Below, in pieces: positions 46,806 through 59,467 of a DNA stretch of 64,000 nucleotides. This stretch comes from Tetragonia tetragonoides. Its lineage: Eukaryota; Streptophyta; Magnoliopsida; Caryophyllales; Aizoaceae. How positions within the stretch are numbered: position 1 is the stretch's first letter; every line of letters begins with the position of its first letter. Made by a program: the position numbers and the translations under genes. The DNA lies in contig CM076148.1 in the NCBI GenBank assembly GCA_038025085.1, positions 5,611,501 to 5,675,500 on the forward strand, given 5' to 3'. The notes under the pieces are model-generated. The model did no database searches. It worked only from the letters and a program-made list of their open reading frames with translations, and was not told the DNA's origin.

Positions 46806-49779
46806 TGTTATTTTTGCTCAAACTTCTCTGGGGGTTTTATCATGACCTTAGAGAACCCTCGGTGTCCCGGGAGGGTGATCAGGATACTCGAACTTCGATA
46901 TCACACATGCCTTCGGTGTTTGGGCCTTTACATTGGTGCACCGTATAAACGCCCTTCCAAGCCTATTAGGGACCCAATAACGAATCCCGTGTGCCTTCCA
47001 TTTCCCTTAGGCGTGCCCCTTGCGATGTGGTGCGAAAATATCCACCTTCATCTCAGGCCCTCCCGTGAGCCAAAAAAAAGTGGATTATAGCCTACGTTTT
47101 CGGCTTCACGGGGCCCGGGTGTCATTTTTGCCCAAACTTCTCCAGGGGGTTTATCGTGACCTTAGAGGACCCTCGGTGCCCCAAGAGGGTCATTAGGATC
47201 CCCGAACTTTGACATCACCCATGGCTTCGGTGTATGGGCCTTTTCATTGGTGTTCCGTAAAAACGCACTTTCAAGCCTATTAGGGACCAATAACGAATCC
47301 CGGGTGCCTCCCATGTCCCTTAGACGTGTCTCTTGAGATGTGGTACGAATATATCCACCTTCGTTACAGGGCATCACGGGAGCCAAATAACCGTGGCTAT
47401 AGCCTACGTTTTCGGCTTCCCGAGGCCCGGGTGACATTTTTGCCCAATCTTCTCCAGGGGGCCTATCATGACCGTAGAGGACCCTCGACGCCTCAGGAGG
47501 ATCGTCCGGATCCCCGAATTTTATATATTATCCATGACTTCGGTGTTCGGGCACTTACATTGGTGTTCCGTAAAAATGCCCTTCCAAGCCTATTAGGTAT
47601 CAATTACAATCCTGGGTGCCTCCCATGTCCCTTGGCGTGTCCCTTGCGATGTGGTGCGAAAATATCCACTTTCGTTCTGGGTCAGAGCCAAAAAAATGTG
47701 GATTGGATTTCCGGCGCCCGGGTGTCGTTTTTGCCCAAACTTCTCTGGGGGTTCTTATCATAATCTTAGAGAACCCTCGGTGTTTCGGAAGGGTAACCAG
47801 GATACTCGAACTTCAATATCACCCATGCCTTCAGTTCGGGCCTTTACATTGGTGTTCCGTTAAAACGCCCTTTCAAGCCTATCAGGGACCCAATAACGAA
47901 CTCCGGGTGTCTCCCATGTCTCTTTGGCGTGTCCCTTGCTATGTGGTGCGATAATATCCACCTTCGTTGCGGGGCCTTCCGGTAGCCAAGAAAACGTAGA
48001 TTACAGTCAACGTTTTCGGCTTCCAAAGGCGCCAGTATCAATTTTGTCCAACCTTCTCCTAGGGGTCTATCATGACCTTAGAGGACCCTCGGTGCCCCGG
48101 GAGGGTCACCAGGATCCCCAAACTTCGATATCACCCATGCCTTCGGTGTTCGAGCCTTTACATTTGTGTTTCATAAAGACGCGCTTCCACTCCTATTAGG
48201 GACTTAATAAAGAACCCCGGGTCCCTTAGGTGTGTTCCTTTTGATGTGGTGCGAAAATACCCACCTTTGTTCCGGGGCCTCCCGGGAGCCAAAAAAACGT
48301 GGATTATAGCCTACATTTTTGGCATCCCGGGGCTCGGGTGTCATTTTTTTTCAAACTTCTCTGGGAGGTATATCATGACCTTAGAGGACCTTCGGCACCC
48401 CGGGAGGGTCATCAGGATCCCCGAACTTTGATATCACCATGCCTTCGGTGTTCAAGCGCTTACATTGGTGTTACGTAAAAACGCCTTTACAAGCCTATTA
48501 TGGACCCAATAGTGAACATCATGTGTCTGCCATGTCCCTTAGACGTGTCCCTTGCGATGTGGTGCCAAAATATCCACCTTCGTTCCAGGGTTTCCCGGGA
48601 GCCAAAAAGGCGTGGATAAGCCTACGTTTTCGGGTTAACGGAGTCCGAGGGTTATTGTTGCCCAAATTTATCCGCGGGATCTATCATTACTTTAGAGGAT
48701 CCTCCCTGACTCGAAAGGGTCATCAGGATCCATGAACTTAGATATCACCTATGCCTTCAGTGTTCGGGCCCTTATATTGGTGTTCTGTAAAAACGCCCTT
48801 CCAAGCCTATTAGGGATCCAATAACGAACCCCGGGTGCCTCCCATGTCGCTTGCGATGTGGTGCCAAAATATACACATTCGTTTCGGGGGCTACTGGAAG
48901 CCAAAAAAACGTGATTATAGCCTATGTTTTCGGCTTCTCGGGCACGGGTGTCATTTTTGCCCAAACTTGTCAAGGGGGTCTATCATGACCTTAGAGGACC
49001 CTCGGTGCCCCGGGAGGGTTTTCAGGATCCCTGAACTTCGATATCACTCATGTCATCGGTGTTCAGGCCCTTACATTGGTGTTCCATAAAAACGTCCTTA
49101 CAAGGCTATTAGATTTAGGGACCCTATAATGAACCGCGGGTGCCTCTTATGTCCCTTAGGCGTGTCCTTGTGATGTGGTGCGAAAATATACACCTTCGTT
49201 TCGTGACCTTCTAGGAGCCAAAAAACGTGAATTATACCCTACGTTTTCGGCTTCACGGCGCCCGGGTGTCATTTTTGCCCAAATTTTTTCGGGGGCTCTA
49301 TCAAGACCTTAGAGGACCCTTGCCGGGAGGGTTATCAGGACCTCCGAACTTCGATATCACCCATGCCTTCGGTGTTCGAGCCCTTACATTGGTGTTCCGT
49401 AAAAAGGCCCTTACAAGCCTATTAGGAATCCAATAACAAACCTCGGGTGCCTCGCATGTCCCTTGGGAGTGTCCCTTGCGATGTGGTGCAAAAATATCCA
49501 CCCATCGTTACGAGTTTACCTAGAACCAAAAAAACGTTGATTATAGCCTATGTTTTGGGCTTCACGGGGCCCGGTTGTCATTTTTGTTCAAACTTCTTCA
49601 GGGGGTCTATCACAACCTTGGAGGACTCTTGGTACCCCCGGGGGGTCATTAGGATCCCTTAATTTCGATATCACTCATGCATTCGGTATTCGGCCTCTGA
49701 CATTGGTGTTACATAAAAACGTCCTTCCAAGCCTATTAGGGACCCAATAGCGAACCCCGAGTGCCTCTCATGGCCCTTA

Positions 49780-50439
49780 GGTGTGTCTAGATTTGTCAAT
49801 TAGGTCGGGCGGGTCGGGTTCGAGTTTGGGTCATGTCGGGTTAGGGTCACTAGTGGGTCGAGTCGTTTCGGGTTCAGGTTGAGAAATGCTTGACCCTGAC
49901 CCATCGGGTTCGGGTCAACCCACCGGTCGAGTGACCCAATAATTTTATTTTCTACCGTCAATTATATGGCCAATTTATGCTTTCAAACGGTATATTTGCA
50001 AATATACATTCTAATTTATAAGTGGTATTAACTACGTTCGTATATTTTTTTCAAGTTTTGATATGTATGTACAAGCATATGATATTCTTTATATTTTGTT
50101 TAATTATTCGATAAGTTGTAATTTATATTTTCGTCCATTTTAGCGTAGTTAAAGGCAAAATTCTTATTTTGAGAGAACAAACAGGTAGAGAAAAAGTTAA
50201 AGAAACAAAAAAAAGTTTTATATGTTTTTTAGGATACTTTAGTCAAACTTTTTGTTTATAATTACCAATTGTTCTATTTTTCGTGTTAAACGGGTCGACC
50301 TACTGACAGGCCGGGTTTGACCCAAAAAACACTGGGTTAATCGAGTTCGGATCAAACTGGGTTACGGGTTGGAAAATCAGTGTCGAGACCCTGAAAAAAT
50401 GGGTCGGGTGGGGCGGGAATTGACAGGCCTAGATGTGCC
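49780..50439. mobile_element. GGGTC-rich hAT-like MITE inside the satellite
   Basis: A 644-bp element (49788-50431) has ends TAGATTTGTCAATT and, on the other strand, TAGGCCTGTCAATT (12 of 14 identical). The imperfect 8-bp flanks, GGTGTGTC and GATGTGCC, fit an aged hAT duplication. Both ends are rich in GGGTCGGG/GGGTTCGG; the centre is AT-rich. Satellite sequence continues on both sides. No coding capacity. Confidence 0.75.
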
Positions 50440-50639
50440 CCTTGCGATGTGATGTGAAAATATCAACCTTCGTTTCAGGGTCTCACGGGACCAAAAAAAC
50501 ATGGAGTAAAGCCTACGTTTTCGGCTTCACGGGATTGGTAGCCAGTATATGCTGGTAGTACTAATCTCAGTAACCCGTGCAGCTTCGAAATGTACAAGTA
50601 TATGATAGATCAAAGTCTTATAGAACCATAAGAAGTTAA

Positions 50640-53600
50640 TTACATGGTTATACTATTAGGAACCCCTCTTGAGGTGACTCCAGGTCCTGACTTAGGTATA
50701 AGTAACTCATATGGCGTGACACCAGCCCCGCACCTATTTCTCATTTTTGGATCAGCATTACTACTCTCAATTTGGTGCTCAATTCTTTTCATCTCTGTAG
50801 AGAACCTATAGAATGCTTTTATGATTTCCGGGTCTCCTGACCAAGCTGATAGGTCTCGTTGTCCTAAGTACTCTTCATCCGGTGTGTGTACTGATAGCAC
50901 ATCGACCACAGCTGTGAATTTTGTTGCTTGCAACAAATTAGGCAATGTTGATAGAAAATATCCCTCCGGGTCTTCCAGAAAGCTCTTATACTCAGTATCA
51001 TGTTCGTTTGGTACTAGCCGCCTTAGTAATGGTGGACGATGAGGAACATATCCACCATATGCATATTGCCCAAAGTTCATTGCTGCATGTTGTGCAGATG
51101 CTAGCCAAATGATAGTAGTGAGAATAGAGGATAAATCGTCTGGGGTACGGAGCTTAGGCCACCAACAAGCATGACCATGATCGGCATGGCCTACATTGAT
51201 AAACTCGTCATACCATCCCTGAAGCTCTTTCTCTGATTGGACCTTATCTGTGTCAGTATAGTAGTAATTGACATATGTTTGAACGAGCTCCTCGATGGCA
51301 GACCATATGAGAAGCCCGTCGTTTGCATAAGGATAGTCTTCAATTAACATTAGTAGTCCATGGGGTTGGTTTGGGTCTGGAACTGCTACTCCCCTACAAT
51401 GATACCAGTAAGTTGAAAAAGAGGGGACTGTAATTTTCAGTTATGGGCAATCTAGTCTACAGAATTAGCTGTTTATAAGTACAAAGAACATATGTGCAGA
51501 GAAACCATGGATATAGATGTGCATGTCTTGAAAAACTGCAACACAATACCAAGGGCAGGTTACCTTCGAATCAGATCTGCAGGAAGGCCCTCCATGTCAA
51601 AGCGCCACCAATCTCTGTAGGCAGTACAACACAATTGCATACAGTATTTTCCAGGGGTAAAATCATTCTCTATTAATCCTTCAGCATTAATCAGTGCCTG
51701 GCGAGCCATTGCGTTGGTACTAAGTGTATCTTTCATGTGAGGTTGTAGAAGCCTGTAAATTGGGTGCATGACACTCAATTGCCGATGAGCTGCTATGATG
51801 AAAGGTTCCAAGCACGCATGGGACCTCAACCTATTTTTTCGTTCATATCAAACAACCCACTAATCAAAGGAAATTTCATGTGGAGAAAACTTTGTTAACT
51901 AAGGGAATCGTCGATTGTGACAGATGATATGGACAAAGTTTATCATCAATGACGAGGGCTGGGCTTGCTTACCAATGGTTCGCTAGTTGATGAACACCAG
52001 CATCATTGGCACAAACATGTGCCTTGCCGAGATTCCAAAGCCAATTGGTGGTGGCATCAACAGGTGAGGTGAGAACCTGCTTTGTCAAAGAACTTGATTC
52101 ACTTGGTGGTTGGCTTAGCTCAATTGCAACTGGCTTCAGTGTACCCATGTCTGTAAGAAAGAAGATTGTACGTGTGGCATGCGCTTTACGGCCTCTTTGA
52201 CCATTAATCTTGTCTAGGAATGGAACATATAAATCATGATAGTCGAGAATGAATAGTTTGTTCTCCTCTATTGCCTGAATTCATCGAAAAAGATTGTTAG
52301 TTTCATATCTGTTTGTAATTTCACTCAGATGATGTCTTGAGTGGAAATTAAGTTTGCATACCTGTTGCACAGACATCCCATCAGGGTTGTCTATGATATG
52401 TTCCTCTTTAAGTGCAGACTCTTGAGGACAATATTTGAAAGGGTCAAGTTTACTTCTTGGTGGGAAATCCTGACATGAGAAATCATAGCAACACCAAATT
52501 AAGTCAACAATTCAGTAACAGGTAAACTTGATTTCTTACATATATTGGGTTGTTCTCACCTTAAGCTTCTCTATGTTTACAGGGTTCATGCCGGCAATTG
52601 TTTGACGACCAAATTCATCATCTCTTAAGATTAATGTGTCACCTACAAAGTGAAATGTAGTTCAGGACACCATAATACCATCATTGTTTAAAAGCCTTCA
52701 CCAATGACTTGTGTGTCTAAATAGATGCTTCAATCTCTTCAAACTTACTAGATATGACCTTTGGAGGATCAAATTTGAAGATGTCATCTAGGGACTCTTT
52801 AGTTATCTTAAGAGCCTTGCTGAGTGGCTGTGAAAACCTTCCGGGAGAACTGTCAAGAGATGTCGTCAGCTGAGGAAAACGTCGTTCTTTGTACAGATTG
52901 CTGATGTTGGTGTACCCACTGGAAGCTAAGGTTTCCTTCAAGTATGGAATCACATTGCGCAACCTCCCCTTAATTTGGCGTGATTCTAAAGCTTCTTTCT
53001 TAGACTCAGCTAGTTGTTCGTCCCTGGGAATATACATTGGGACACGGTTGTTGACAGGACTTTTTGTGTCAGGATCTGCAGATCAATAGCATACATGATC
53101 ATGAGTACCTTAATGATCAAAACAGGCCAACATCTGTAATTAAGCACTAACAATAATGCAGAACAAATTGTAAATGCAGATGTAGCTAGCAATTAGCATA
53201 AAGCACTAGCAACACCGGTACATTACTGATGTTGTCTAAGCTAATCTAACAGATGCATTGCAGATTTGCAGGTGAAAGAGTGGTTAAAGAAAATACCACT
53301 TTTCGTTGGCATGCGCCCGGTCCTGCATCTTCTGGGGTGTGGGTTCTTTGCTCCTCCAAGGGTAGGCCTTGCATGTTCCATTGCCTTGTCTGGATCTCCT
53401 AAATCGTTGTAGACGTCGTAGTCATATATTCTATCTGATAGTTTTCTCTGCCCGCTCCCATCACCTCTCAGTTCCAATAGCTCTTTTTCGCGCAGCAGTT
53501 GAAGGCCCCTTGGTGTCTCACAAGGTAATAAATCTGTTTACCAAATTTCGAAAATTAGAATAATTTCTGAAAGAGTTGTGTTGCAACTGCCATGTACAGT

Positions 53601-54635
53601 ATATGTGAGAATGATATGTACACATTGAAGGGGAAATGTAAGCTAATTGAATTACTTTGTTAGAGAAGAAAATCCTGTCTTTTGGATCAATGTTGTGAGG
53701 TTGAACGCAAGAGTTGCATTCGAAGTGAACAATTCCTTCGAAATCGATATTTGTTACCCACCAAAATGGCTCCTGGCATGCCAAAGTTAGTGTCCATTGT
53801 AAACCCAACTCTGTAAGTGAGCTTCTCTGCAGCTAATTGTATGCTTGACGGCCACCATAACACAGCTTTCTTGCTAACTTTTGGCACCATTGTGCCTACA
53901 GCAAGGTACAAGCTTTAGAACATACAGTGATGTCAATTGTACTTAAAAATGATGTAAACAGTCCTTCAAGCTGTTTCTGAGATTTCAGTTTTTTTTTATA
54001 TAATGTTGGACCAGCGCCTTCGCAAATCCTTGAACTGTTCTATTTTTAATAAGGACAACCCAATAAAATTTAGGCCTCATGTCTCAAATGTACGTAACAC
54101 ATAGACACGATCATGACACGACACGGGTGTCTAACACATGTTAAGACGTTTCACTCTCTACTACAGAGTACAATACAGTTTTTTTTTTTTTTTTTTTTTT
54201 TTGCTCGTCACAGAGTACAATACAGTTAATTAGTACATTCTCATTCCAAAATTTTTAGTTCTCTTACCTTGATTTGTTTCACTACTGATTAGCTGGAGAG
54301 TAACACATCCTTCACTTTGTGTAATCTGACACCATTTCTTTCATGCGAACCATCTTACTCTTCCTTATACTTACTACTGCCGTAGCCTTGAATAAACCTA
54401 ATTCCCCTGCTGTAACTTCTTCATGCATGTCCTTCATCGGAGCTGAGAGAGGTTTGCTCACCGCGGTTTTAGACTTAATCTTTCTTTTACTATAGGCAAA
54501 CATTGTTGTGCTAGAGAGATACTCGTTTTGCCTAAAGGTTGATGAATGAGATTTAAGAGCACTACATATGTTAACAAAGTAATGAGGATGAAGTGTTTCT
54601 GCTGTGGAACTGAAGATTGCATTAGTTGTTGCCAT
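50640..54635 (-). pseudogene. 13-lipoxygenase copy B, pseudogene
   Basis: This is the tandem duplicate of the lipoxygenase at 34554-38578, with the same nine-exon layout and the same Met-ending C-terminus. Exon 1 has a 29-bp deletion near 54323 and runs into TGA at 54314-54312 after 107 codons. Exon 2 has a 26-bp deletion near 53748. Exon 3 lacks one base just after its acceptor (near 53525). All three shift the frame, so no full enzyme can be made from the annotated start. Exons 4-9 look undamaged, and the last exon still reads through to the C-terminus. The TATA box and splice sites remain, so transcription is possible. Confidence 0.9.
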
Positions 54636-55198
54636 GTTATTAACCGGGAAGCTTGGTTATCTTGCTTATTTCAGGAATTGTGTTGTCTATTTATAGGCAC
54701 TAAGATCCAAATTAGCATGAAACGTGTATACAATATTTGTTCTTGTTTTTCTTATATTTTTGGCTGTTAATGAAACATCTCATCAACATTAGTACCTCCG
54801 AAGAGGCCCCGCCTAGACAAGGTAAAGGAAGTTCGGTTGTATGCAACTTTACCTTTGTGAGAACCTATTATAGTCTTATAAATAGGTTGTTTCTGTTTGA
54901 CCATTAATTCGAAGTGCAATAACCACTGGCAAATTCACAATAAATAAGAAGTCCCTACACTTGTTATTTATGATTCATTTTGATTTAGTCCATTATATTT
55001 CGAAGGCAAAAGCTCAGTGGCAGACCCAGAAAAATAAGAGTATGGGTGCAAAGAAAATGTAGGGGCAATCCAAAATTAGGGGTGTCAAGTTCACCCACAT
55101 CCGCAAATACCCTGTTTTTTTTTTCAACTCAAAAATCATAATAATACATTAAATGAAATCAACATAGTCATCGTAGTACAATAACAACCAAATAAAAA

Positions 55199-55665
55199 TT
55201 ACAATTGTTGTCTACGAGTTTTCATATTTTGAAAGCGGTCTATGATATCCTCATCGGTACGAGTTTTCAACAAACCGACAATCTAGTCCCCCAATTGTTG
55301 TTTGAGGAAAATTATGACCACGGGGTTGACAAGGACCTCTTTGTATATAAGCTCTCCTCACAACATCTCGATCATTTAGATGATATTCCATAATACTTTT
55401 CCTTTTTGCCGGATCATGGGGAAGGTTATTAACATCAAAGTATCGTTCCCTCAAGGGTGAGTGGACACTATCATGAGTTTGAGGAGTATGGAGAGTCTCT
55501 TGAGTTTGAGGAGTATTTTGAGTTTGAGGAGTCTCATGAGTTTGAGGCGTATCTTGAGTTCGAAATGTATTTTGTGATGGAGAAAAATTTTGAGCAATTT
55601 CATGACTAGAAGGAATATTTGGTGCAATTGGTGGTGGGGAAGAAACATCTTCGGCTTTTCTTTTT
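55199..55665 (-). pseudogene. hAT transposase remnant (ZMYM1/DUF4371 type), internally deleted
   Basis: On the minus strand a low-complexity N-terminus with repeated TPQTQ/TPQTH units leads into YFDVNNLPHDPAKRK and VRRAYIQRGPCQPRGHNFPQ, the zinc-finger (TTF-type) region typical of plant hAT transposases of the ZMYM1-like group. Shortly after, in another frame, comes DEDIIDRFQNMKTRRQQL and a stop at 55199, resembling the extreme C-terminus of the same proteins. The roughly 600-700 residues that should lie between are missing. A run of nine A near 55665 blocks the frame upstream. Confidence 0.75.
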
Positions 55666-56527
55666 TTTTAGCATAATAAGAGTTCTCTTATATCAAGTGT
55701 CTTTGATTTCTTTGATGAGCCTTGCATGTTTTCTAACAAATATAATTAGACTTGTGTCAATTTCAAATTTTATACTAAATCATTGTCAACTTTCATCCAC
55801 AAATGACATAAACACAATTTCACAATTCCAAACAATTCTACAATTCCAAACAATCCCACAATTCCAAAAATTCCACAATTTCAAACAATTCCAAACAATT
55901 CTACAATTCTAAACAATTCTGGATGACTTATTCATCTATTCTACAATTAGCATAAACATATATAGCTAAATTAACAAATTTCAGCAACAATTATATAGCA
56001 ATTAAGATAAACTACTAACAATATATATTAACAAACAAAATGATAATTCAATATTCAATAATATCAATTAAAACAACATGTTAATCAATTAACAAATCAA
56101 AAAGTCTATAATCATTTATCAATTAAATCAACACCTTAAATTAACTAACAAATTCAGATTAACAACATTAAATCACTCACTTTACAAAATTACCCAATTT
56201 TAATCTAAACCCTAATTTATAAATTGAACCATTAACATGTGAAATTGAGGATTTAATCATTTAGGGTTTAACAAAAAAAAACAAATATTAATGATACCTT
56301 GATGTCCAGTGTCGCGCCGGAGAGTAGACCGTCGCACCGGAGAGGAGACCGCCGCGCCGGAGAGATCTGGGTCGCGACAAGCTGCTGCGTGGTGGCCTGG
56401 TGGGCGTGGCCGCGTGGGGACTGGGGCGGGCTCAGGTAGGGCGCATGCCGCGCTGGCCGGAAGGGGTCGCGTCACCGTTCGCCGACTCGCCGGAGCGTGA
56501 GCTGTGAGCCGTGAGTCCGTGACCGTG

Positions 56528-59467
56528 TGTAATACCAAGTACTTCTATAGTATTTTCTAAATATGAAAAAGAAATGTTGTACATGAAATGTTCTTTTTAT
56601 GGTTGATGGTTCTTATGATTAAATGTCATTGTCATTTGATGATTTATGTGGTGCTAGTATTATTGTACTAGCTAGGTTAGCTTTTCTAAAAATAAAAATA
56701 AAAGAAAAAGAAAAAGGAAAAAAGAAAGACACTATGAAACAATTAGACAAGACTAGTTAGCAATCCTAGCTTGCATCTGGTGAATGGAATTGGCCTAGTT
56801 ATTCAAGCCCATGTAGATTACGTATAAGTATGTTTATCTAAGCTTGTGAGTGAACCCAAAGTACCCATTATCCATTTAAGAAGGGGTCCAATTAGATTTA
56901 AGTAGCAAATAAACCTATAAGCTAAGGAAATCTCCTCTTTCAACCGACTTCCATTTTCCCATTTAAACTCCACTAGCTTTCTCTCTCTTTAAAACCCACC
57001 AGAGAACATCATTGCTGATCAATTTCACGCAACACCAGTCTCACCACCACCACAAACCATCATGTAACACCATCACCGTTCTCCACCACCACCACCACCA
57101 CGATTCTTCATCACGCAGCACCCCATGTTCGCCACTTTCTCTCTCCTCTCAGTTCTGGTCATCTGAGCCTCCTCTGTTCTGTTTCCCCTGTTGCTGGTTC
57201 GGTTAAGTTGCCATAGATTCCGGCGACTTCAAGCACCCAAACGCCACCTAGACGCCACCCAAGTCGATTTAGTTCACCCTTTAAGTTGGTTTGTGTCCAC
57301 AAACCCTAAACTCAAAATTAAATTGGGTATTTAGTGATTAATTTTCTGAATTGGGTTCTGATTATATAAACATGTTTGTATGCTTATATGATAGATGGCT
57401 GAGGATTGAATTGAAGGGTTGAATGTTTAATTGGCTTTGGGTTGTTCTATTAGAGGTAACTTATATCTATTTCGTACGGTCCTTTTTAGATTTATTTTGA
57501 GTGTACTATGTGTATGGGTGACTTGACTGAGTTTGATGTGAAGATTTGGGCGGAGTAGTACCTATTTAAATCCTAACTAGTATTATAGATTTATGGTGAA
57601 GATTAATTTTATGTGTAAATTAAATGGGTGAATAAACTCTGTGTAAGTTAACTTGTTTTGGTGATTTGGAAACATGTATTTGTTGTTTACTTGCTTCACC
57701 AAAGCTAAATAGGGTGTTTTCATGTCTAATATGATAAAAGGGAAGAGATTTTACTTGTTAGCTATTTGTTAGATTAATTGGAATCTAAATACATGCTGTC
57801 CAGAATATTATAACTCTGTTTGAGAAACTGCACTAGCAAATTTTACTTTTTATCCATATGAATTGGTTGATTGGAGTATATGAGTAAGTTACAGGTTAGA
57901 TACTACTCTAGAAATAGTATGCTAGGAATGTTAAGAGACATGTATGAATGAACTCATTTCTGCTTAGTGGATATTTTGTAGCTAATGTGTTAGATTAAAG
58001 GTGTACTTGCTTGTTAGTAACGGATATGCAAGGAGATATTCCTTTTAGTTATATACTAGTACAAGTAAATTATACGAAAGGTGAATGATTATTAATGTGT
58101 TTTATGTACTGGTATGATTGATATGAACAAGAATATCTAGCTACTGTTTCTGGTTGTGCATTAAGTATTCTATCTGCAAACTTGCATCATGTGAGAACGA
58201 TTATGTTAAGACTCTAGTTTACCAGTGAAAGTGTGGATGTTTGTTATAAGGTGTTAGTTCAAATGTTTACATGTTTGATGCTATCTGTGGGAGTTGTGAT
58301 GTGTAAGTGGCTAAAGAAGTGAATCAAGAAGAAAGAAAAGGAATGAGAATGTATTTCTATGTTATGTTATGAGCAAGTATATGACGTATTGTGTAAACGT
58401 CATAAGAGATAAAGGAAAGAATAAGTTAATAAAAGCTACTAATCATTTAAAGTGGAAGATGGCACCTGGTAGTTTAGGAACTTTTGGGTAACAACAGATA
58501 AGTTCGGGAGACGTCCCATATGAGTTTTGAACTGGGACCCTAGATGTGTCCTAGCCTCCAGATGTGGCTATTGACCCCAGATGTGGTCAACAGTTCCGAG
58601 AGCCCCCAGATGTGGCTAAGCGACCCCAGATGTGGTCGGAGGTTTTAAATGCTTCTAGATGTGGCGGCCCTAGGATTCTAACCTCCCTTGTGCCAAGTTA
58701 AAAGTGTGAAGCCACCAAACTAAAGTTAAAGAAGAACAATTGAGCTAACAAGAGCATAAAGCACGAGAAAATGGAAATGACAAGCTATTTATGTTACCTG
58801 GGTTATTCTTGTTGGTGCTTCCTTTACTGTGAATGCCATATTATAAGATAAAGCAGATAGACTGGAACGTATAGTTCTTTATGTTTTATATACTATAAGT
58901 ATAATGATTTACAGTTTAAGTATGATTCATGTAAGTGTCTTATCTGAGTTATGCATATATGTGTATATCTTAAAATGAATTTAAGATGGTCTTTACGTGA
59001 TTGATGTGAGTTACTCAGTTCACGCTGACCCGTTTTCGGGCTGTCACCCACAATGTGAATCGTGTATTTTCCTGGTGACAGATTATTTGTATGCAGGTTG
59101 TTTTGTGGTGAGGACGCTCAAGATAGTAGCTAAATAGAGTCTTGGCAAGAAGAGCTTGCTTTTAGATTTAAATTATGTTTCTAGTTTACTGATTAAATGT
59201 AATAATAGACCATTATAGTAATTCACAAAATTATTACTAGAAGTCAGTTGAAGAGCCTTACACTCATTCCTATGAGTGAGTGTGGCGGTAGCGCCCCGAG
59301 TTATTAGAGTCTTCCGCTGGGTTGATTGGATTTTGTTTTAATGTGCTGTTTAAGCAGGTTTTGTAAAGTCGATAACTTGGGATGCCTATTTATAAAAGAA
59401 ACTGTCGAAATTTTAGCCCGAGTTTTAATTATTTTTATTTATTTATTTTAGTAGAAAATTCGGGGGG
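56528..59467 (+). mobile_element. LTR of a long-LTR retrotransposon, nested in the hAT
   Basis: It starts TGTAATACC and runs about 2.9 kb, matching the LTR ending at 42886 over its 3' two-thirds. The final TGTTACA is missing: the sequence goes from ATTCGGGG directly to GAGAGAGGGCTG of the hAT. No primer-binding site or internal region follows, so it is a solo or truncated LTR. Open frames such as 57012-57206 (a CACCAC-rich stretch) are not genes. Confidence 0.7.

Larger units (their letters stand above)
43489..50528. repeat. GC-rich ~310-bp tandem satellite array
   Basis: The landmark GTGGTGCGAAAATAT recurs about every 295-320 bp, from about 43683 through 49490, with a last partial copy near 50440-50528. 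About 18 monomers are present. Each holds blocks such as CTATCATGACCTTAGAGGAC, CACCCATGCCTTCGGTGTT, TACATTGGTGTTCCGT and GCCTACGTTTTCGGCTTC. Monomers differ by point changes and small indels, and their frames are not kept, so the many short open frames here are not genes. The array interrupts duplicated block B. A solo LTR (45953-46800) and a MITE (49788-50431) interrupt it in turn. Confidence 0.92.

Noticed and set aside
43564..49750. Many 60-145 codon open frames with repeated motifs such as VRKYPP and GCHFCPNF
   Set aside because: They are translations of the 310-bp satellite. Monomer indels shift the frame from unit to unit, and stops are not avoided.
56257..56538. 93-codon Pro/Arg/Ala-rich frame
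   Set aside because: A GC-rich stretch inside the hAT element is open on both strands; this is a composition effect and is probably old transposon leader.
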